A DNA stretch of 64,000 nt. It comes from Amygdalobacter indicium (lineage in GTDB: Bacteria > Bacillota > Clostridia > Saccharofermentanales > Fastidiosipilaceae). This document shows, piece after piece, positions 60,778-64,000 of this stretch; position 1 is the first letter of the stretch; each line of letters starts with the position of its first letter. The stretch is from the NCBI RefSeq assembly GCF_029101545.1, contig NZ_CP118866.1, positions 806,001 to 870,000 of the forward strand, in the 5' to 3' direction. Both the position numbers and the translations under genes were made by a program. The notes beneath the pieces were generated by a model, which saw nothing but the letters and a program-made list of their open reading frames with translations, had not been told where the DNA came from and did not search any database.

Positions 60778-61926
60778 TTGACAAATAAAAAATATCACTT
60801 GATTTTAGTAGGATTAGGTAGAGTTGCCGATAAACATATCAAAGCTTTTTACCATTTGCAGCGTTATTTTTCCGGCGTCACCTTAATAGATTTGAACGAA
60901 GACAGTTGTGCCGCTTTTGCTGAACGCAACAAATCTTTTTTACCTGCCGCTTATAATTTTGCTGTTGATCTCGAATCTTATTTACAAACCGCTGCCATGC
61001 GCCAATTAACCGCGGAACGACGAGTCATCGTTGGTATTACTACACCCTCCAATCTGCATTTTACGCAAGCTGAAATCGCTTTGACCCATCACTGCCACTG
61101 TTTAATCGAAAAGCCGCTGACACTGAATATAAAGGAGGCGGAGGAATTAATAAATCTCAGTCACTCTTCCGGCTGTCAGGTAGCTGTCGGTCATATCTAT
61201 CGTTATTTTCCGTTCGTGCGACAGCTGCATGAAAAATTGGAGCAGGGTTTAATCGGTGAAATAATAAGCGCTCAGCTTCGGCTTGATTGGGGTCATCCGC
61301 AAACTTATTACGATCAGGCTGCCTGGCGAGGACGTTACCGTAGTGACGGCGGTGTGCTGTTAAATCAGAGTATTCATGCCCTGGATTTATTATTTTATCT
61401 GCTTAATAGTGAGTTTGCGCACGGAACTTGTTATTTAGCCCAACTTAATCATCAGATGGAAGCGGAAGATTATGCCGCCTGTCTAATTGAAGATTCCCGT
61501 CTGCGTCAAATCAATTTAATTTGCAGCACAGCCACACTGCCGGAACAGCATAAAGCTATGTTCAGCCTGGTAGGTAAAAAAGGTGATTTGACAATCGGAA
61601 TGCATAATCATCGTTTATATCTGAGTTATCATAATGCTACCGGGAAAAACTGCACCCTGAAATTGCTTCTGAGTTTACTGAAAAATCTTTGTAATTTCTC
61701 TATGCCCGCTTTTTGGCACAGCTGGTTCAATCCGCATCAGGCTATTTATTACGATATCATCAGTAAAATAGGTACTTCTTCCCCCTGTACAGCTGATGTC
61801 GTTTCCGCTACTGCGGCTCTGAAAGCTGTTTTAAGCTTATACAAAGCAGCCAAAGATAAAAAGTATGATAATAGTGAATCTCTGGCGGCTGCAGCTGAAA
61901 TGCAGAATTATTTCCGGGAGAATTAG
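60778..61926 (+). CDS. Gfo/Idh/MocA family oxidoreductase
   Basis: 382 aa. NAD(P)-dependent sugar or inositol dehydrogenase type. Rossmann start LILVGLGRVADKHIKAF, ITTPSNLHFTQAEIAL, the signature EKPLTLNIKEAEELI with the conserved Lys, then VGHIYRYFPFVRQL and NQSIHALDLLFYLL with the catalytic-region His. TTG start with AAAGGATGG upstream. Substrate unknown; 5 nt before an A24-like gene. Confidence 0.88.
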   Translation: MTNKKYHLILVGLGRVADKHIKAFYHLQRYFSGVTLIDLNEDSCAAFAERNKSFLPAAYNFAVDLESYLQTAAMRQLTAERRVIVGITTPSNLHFTQAEIALTHHCHCLIEKPLTLNIKEAEELINLSHSSGCQVAVGHIYRYFPFVRQLHEKLEQGLIGEIISAQLRLDWGHPQTYYDQAAWRGRYRSDGGVLLNQSIHALDLLFYLLNSEFAHGTCYLAQLNHQMEAEDYAACLIEDSRLRQINLICSTATLPEQHKAMFSLVGKKGDLTIGMHNHRLYLSYHNATGKNCTLKLLLSLLKNLCNFSMPAFWHSWFNPHQAIYYDIISKIGTSSPCTADVVSATAALKAVLSLYKAAKDKKYDNSESLAAAAEMQNYFREN

Positions 61927-61931
61927 TTTAT

Positions 61932-62402
61932 ATGTTCCTGTTGGTGCAATATTTATGCTTGACCTCAGTCTTACTGCAACCGGCCATCTGCGATTATAAA
62001 AAGCGTCTATTACCGCTATATTCCTGGATACCTTTGTTTTTACTCGTCCTTTTTTACCAATTTTATATCAATAATTTTCAAACGGCATTAATCAACGTTT
62101 TACTGTGTCTTATCTTGCAAATTGCCTGCTTTCACAAGATTTTAGAAAATTTTTCTTTTGGGACGGCGGATATGCGCTTAATTATTTTCCTGTTTTTTTA
62201 TTTGTCACCGTCCGAATTTGTATTACTGTTATTAATCACTTGCCTGCTGATTATATTTGTCAATTATGGCAGTTATCTTTTTCGCTCAAAAAAAAGTCGC
62301 CACCGTCAATTGGCGGCAACGACTTATCCTTTTGTCACTTATTGTTTTTCAGCTTGTATACTGCAATGTTTAATCAACGCTTTACTCATCATCCAACTTT
62401 AA
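61932..62402 (+). CDS. Minimal prepilin-peptidase-like (A24) membrane protein
   Basis: 156 aa, about five hydrophobic segments. The two aspartates of type IV prepilin/preflagellin peptidases seem to be present: D21 in AICDYKKRLLPLYSWIP (first DxxxxxIPN-like motif) and D80 in SFGTADMRLI (GxGDxK/R motif). The N-terminal methyltransferase domain and Cys pairs of bacterial PilD are missing, as in TadV/CpaA-type enzymes. No pilin genes are in the window. The last 21 bases overlap the lepA 3' end on the other strand. Weak ribosome binding site (GGGAG). Confidence 0.65.
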   Translation: MFLLVQYLCLTSVLLQPAICDYKKRLLPLYSWIPLFLLVLFYQFYINNFQTALINVLLCLILQIACFHKILENFSFGTADMRLIIFLFFYLSPSEFVLLLLITCLLIIFVNYGSYLFRSKKSRHRQLAATTYPFVTYCFSACILQCLINALLIIQL

Positions 62403-64000
62403 TACAGCCATAAAAGCATCCTGCGGAATCTCTATGCTGCCGATTTGCCGCATTTTCTTCTTACCTTCCTTTTGCTTTTCCAACAGCTTTTTCTTACGTG
62501 AAATATCGCCGCCGTAGCATTTAGCCAAGACATCTTTACGATAAGCGCGTACCGTTTCTCTTGCAATAACTTTGCCGCCGATAGCTGCCTGAATAGGAAT
62601 TTCAAACATTTGTCTCGGTATAGTGTCCTTCAATTTTTCACACATTTTACGAGCACGGGCATAAGCCTTATCTTCATGGACAATAAATGAAAGAGCATCA
62701 ACAACGTCACCGTTAATTAAAATATCAAGTTTAACTAATTTAGCCGGTTCATAATCTAAAAATTCATAGTCCAAAGAAGCGTATCCTCTGGTTCTCGATT
62801 TCAAAGCATCGAAAAAGTCATAGATAATTTCATTGAACGGTAAATGATAGCAAATATTAACACGGAAACGGTCAACATAACTCATATCAATGAAAGTTCC
62901 GCGCCGTTCCTGACATAACTCCATTATATTACCGACGTAATCTTTAGGGGCCATAATATCGGCCTTGACAATCGGCTCGCTCATTTGACTGACTTTAGAT
63001 AAATCGGGCATATTGGTCGGATTATCCAGCATCATTGATTCACCGTTGGTTAAAGTCAGTTTATACATAACGGAAGGAATTGTAGAAATCAAATCCAAAT
63101 TGAACTCGCGTTCCAAGCGCTCCAAACTGATTTCATAATGCAGCAATCCTAAAAAACCGCAACGGAAACCGAAGCCTAAAGCCAGTGAAGTTTCCGGCTC
63201 AAAGGAAATACCTCCGTCATTCATTACCAACTTGCCCAAAGCGTCTTTCAGGTCTTCATATCTGGCGCTGTCGGCAGGATAAATACCGCAATACACCATC
63301 TGATTAGCCGGCTTATACCCCGGTAATGCTTCTTTCGCCGGATTATCGGCCAAAGTAACTGTATCACCGACTTCAGATTCGCGAATATCTTTAATTGATG
63401 CGGTAAAATACCCGACATCACCTGTATTCAACATCTCACACGGTTGCAATTTACCGGCTTTGAAAAATCCTGTTTCAGTTATCTCGTATTCATTACCGCT
63501 ATGCATAAAACGAATTTTGTCACCCTTTTTACAGGAACCGTTTTTGACCCGAACATGAACAATTACACCCTGATAAGCATCAAATTTACTGTCAAAGACC
63601 AAAGCTTGTAACGGGGCTTTCTCATCTCCTGTAGGTGGCGGCAGATATTTAACTATTGCTTCCAACAGTTCATCTATTCCTACATTGTTTTTAGCAGAAA
63701 TAAGCGGAGCATAAGAAGCATCGATACCTATAGCTTCTTCAATCTCTTCTCGAACTTCTTCCGGTCTGGCTGAAGGCAAATCAATTTTATTAATAACAGG
63801 TAAAATTTCCAAGTTGGCATCAACCGCCAGATAACAATTGGCCAAAGTCTGTGCTTCCACTCCCTGAGCAGCATCAACAACAAGTACAGCACCTTCACAG
63901 GCAGCCAACGAACGGGAAACTTCATAATTGAAATCGACATGCCCCGGAGTATCAATTAAATTCAAAGTATAAGTATCACCTGATTTGGCTTTATACAACA
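62382..64000 (-). CDS. lepA: Elongation factor 4 LepA (5' end beyond the window)
   Basis: About 539 codons visible; the N-terminal 60 or so residues, with G1 and G2, lie outside. DTPGHVDFNYEVSRSLAACEGAVLVVDA (G3 region), NKIDLP (G4), SAKNNVGI (G5), then domains II to IV and the LepA C-terminal domain (AIGGKVIARETVRAYRKDVLAKCYGGDISRKKKLLEKQKEGKKKM), which is unique to EF4. The family back-translocates or remodels stalled ribosomes. Confidence 0.97.
   Translation of the reverse strand, partial: LYKAKSGDTYTLNLIDTPGHVDFNYEVSRSLAACEGAVLVVDAAQGVEAQTLANCYLAVDANLEILPVINKIDLPSARPEEVREEIEEAIGIDASYAPLISAKNNVGIDELLEAIVKYLPPPTGDEKAPLQALVFDSKFDAYQGVIVHVRVKNGSCKKGDKIRFMHSGNEYEITETGFFKAGKLQPCEMLNTGDVGYFTASIKDIRESEVGDTVTLADNPAKEALPGYKPANQMVYCGIYPADSARYEDLKDALGKLVMNDGGISFEPETSLALGFGFRCGFLGLLHYEISLERLEREFNLDLISTIPSVMYKLTLTNGESMMLDNPTNMPDLSKVSQMSEPIVKADIMAPKDYVGNIMELCQERRGTFIDMSYVDRFRVNICYHLPFNEIIYDFFDALKSRTRGYASLDYEFLDYEPAKLVKLDILINGDVVDALSFIVHEDKAYARARKMCEKLKDTIPRQMFEIPIQAAIGGKVIARETVRAYRKDVLAKCYGGDISRKKKLLEKQKEGKKKMRQIGSIEIPQDAFMAVLKLDDE

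Noticed and set aside
62290..62325. GTCGCC/GGCGGC inverted repeat with nearby A-tract as a terminator
   Set aside because: It lies inside the A24-like coding region and no T-tract follows on plus.
1..64000. Mobile elements, CRISPR arrays, phage genes, rRNA
   Set aside because: None seen: no transposase, integrase or repeat-spacer pattern, and all long frames are assigned to cellular genes.

Overview
The window looks like a chromosomal segment of a low-GC Gram-positive bacterium (Bacillota, most likely class Clostridia). The evidence is the gene set and order (acpP-rnc-smc-ftsY-ylxM-ffh-rpsP-khpA-rimM-trmD, rplS-rbgA-rnhB-yraN, mutS2, pfkA, a HelD-type helicase, an FMN riboswitch driving a RibU-type transporter), the strong AGGAGG-type ribosome binding sites with frequent TTG/GTG starts, and the TTGACA-17-TATAAT promoters. 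I cannot name the species. No phage, insertion sequence, integrase, CRISPR array or rRNA operon is visible. Nearly all genes lie on the minus strand, as expected for one replichore; only nagA, an ABC exporter pair, an oxidoreductase/prepilin-peptidase-like pair and a candidate small RNA lie on plus.

Layout, left to right. 1-4.7 kb: the 5' part of miaB, an SDR reductase, tRNA-Thr, a DUF1858 redox-type protein, HU, a Spo0A-C-like DNA-binding protein, a Cof-type HAD phosphatase. 4.7-9.2 kb: a membrane TPR/DUF5050-like protein, ligA and a PC4/YdbC ssDNA-binding protein. 9.2-15.7 kb: nagA (plus), tag, valS, tRNA-Gln, flavodoxin, tRNA-Pro and a NagB-like protein lacking catalytic residues. 15.7-28.6 kb: mutS2, pfkA, a DASS-type permease, dnaE, a phosphohexomutase, uvrB, tRNA-Trp. 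28.7-32.7 kb: an XRE regulator, rpe, yraN, rnhB, rbgA, rplS. 32.7-41.7 kb: an insertion-like block (FMN riboswitch-ribU, a catalytically degenerate amidase lipoprotein, dps, a heterodimeric ABC exporter, helD) separating rplS from trmD, which are usually neighbours. 41.7-55.5 kb: trmD-rimM-khpA-rpsP-ffh-ylxM, ftsY-smc-rnc, a 504-aa orphan, acpP, pgsA, recX-recA. 55.5-64 kb: an SH3/sortase-like lipoprotein, an RlmI-type methyltransferase, a candidate sRNA, a CAT-fold acyltransferase-like protein with a eukaryotic-type hexokinase, a Gfo/Idh/MocA oxidoreductase, a minimal A24 peptidase-like membrane protein and most of lepA.

Functionally the window is housekeeping: replication and repair (dnaE, ligA, uvrB, mutS2, recA/recX, tag, smc, hup), translation and secretion (valS, rplS, rpsP, trmD, rimM, rbgA, lepA, ffh/ftsY, miaB, four tRNAs) and sugar metabolism (pfkA, hexokinase, phosphohexomutase, nagA, rpe). 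Four tRNA genes each stand alone with their own promoter and terminator, and in each case a protein gene begins only 19-54 nt after the terminator T-tract.

The items most worth a second look are: a plus-strand triple-hairpin RNA with C-rich loops (about 58100-58188), which I consider the best candidate for something undescribed; two pseudoenzyme-like proteins (NagB-like at 14958-15668 and Amidase_3-like at 33697-35070); a lone Spo0A-C-like protein; an orphan inserted between acpP and rnc; a palindrome plus LexA-like box in front of recA; and the sortase-like lipoprotein. All functional calls rest on motif recognition by eye; no database search was run.
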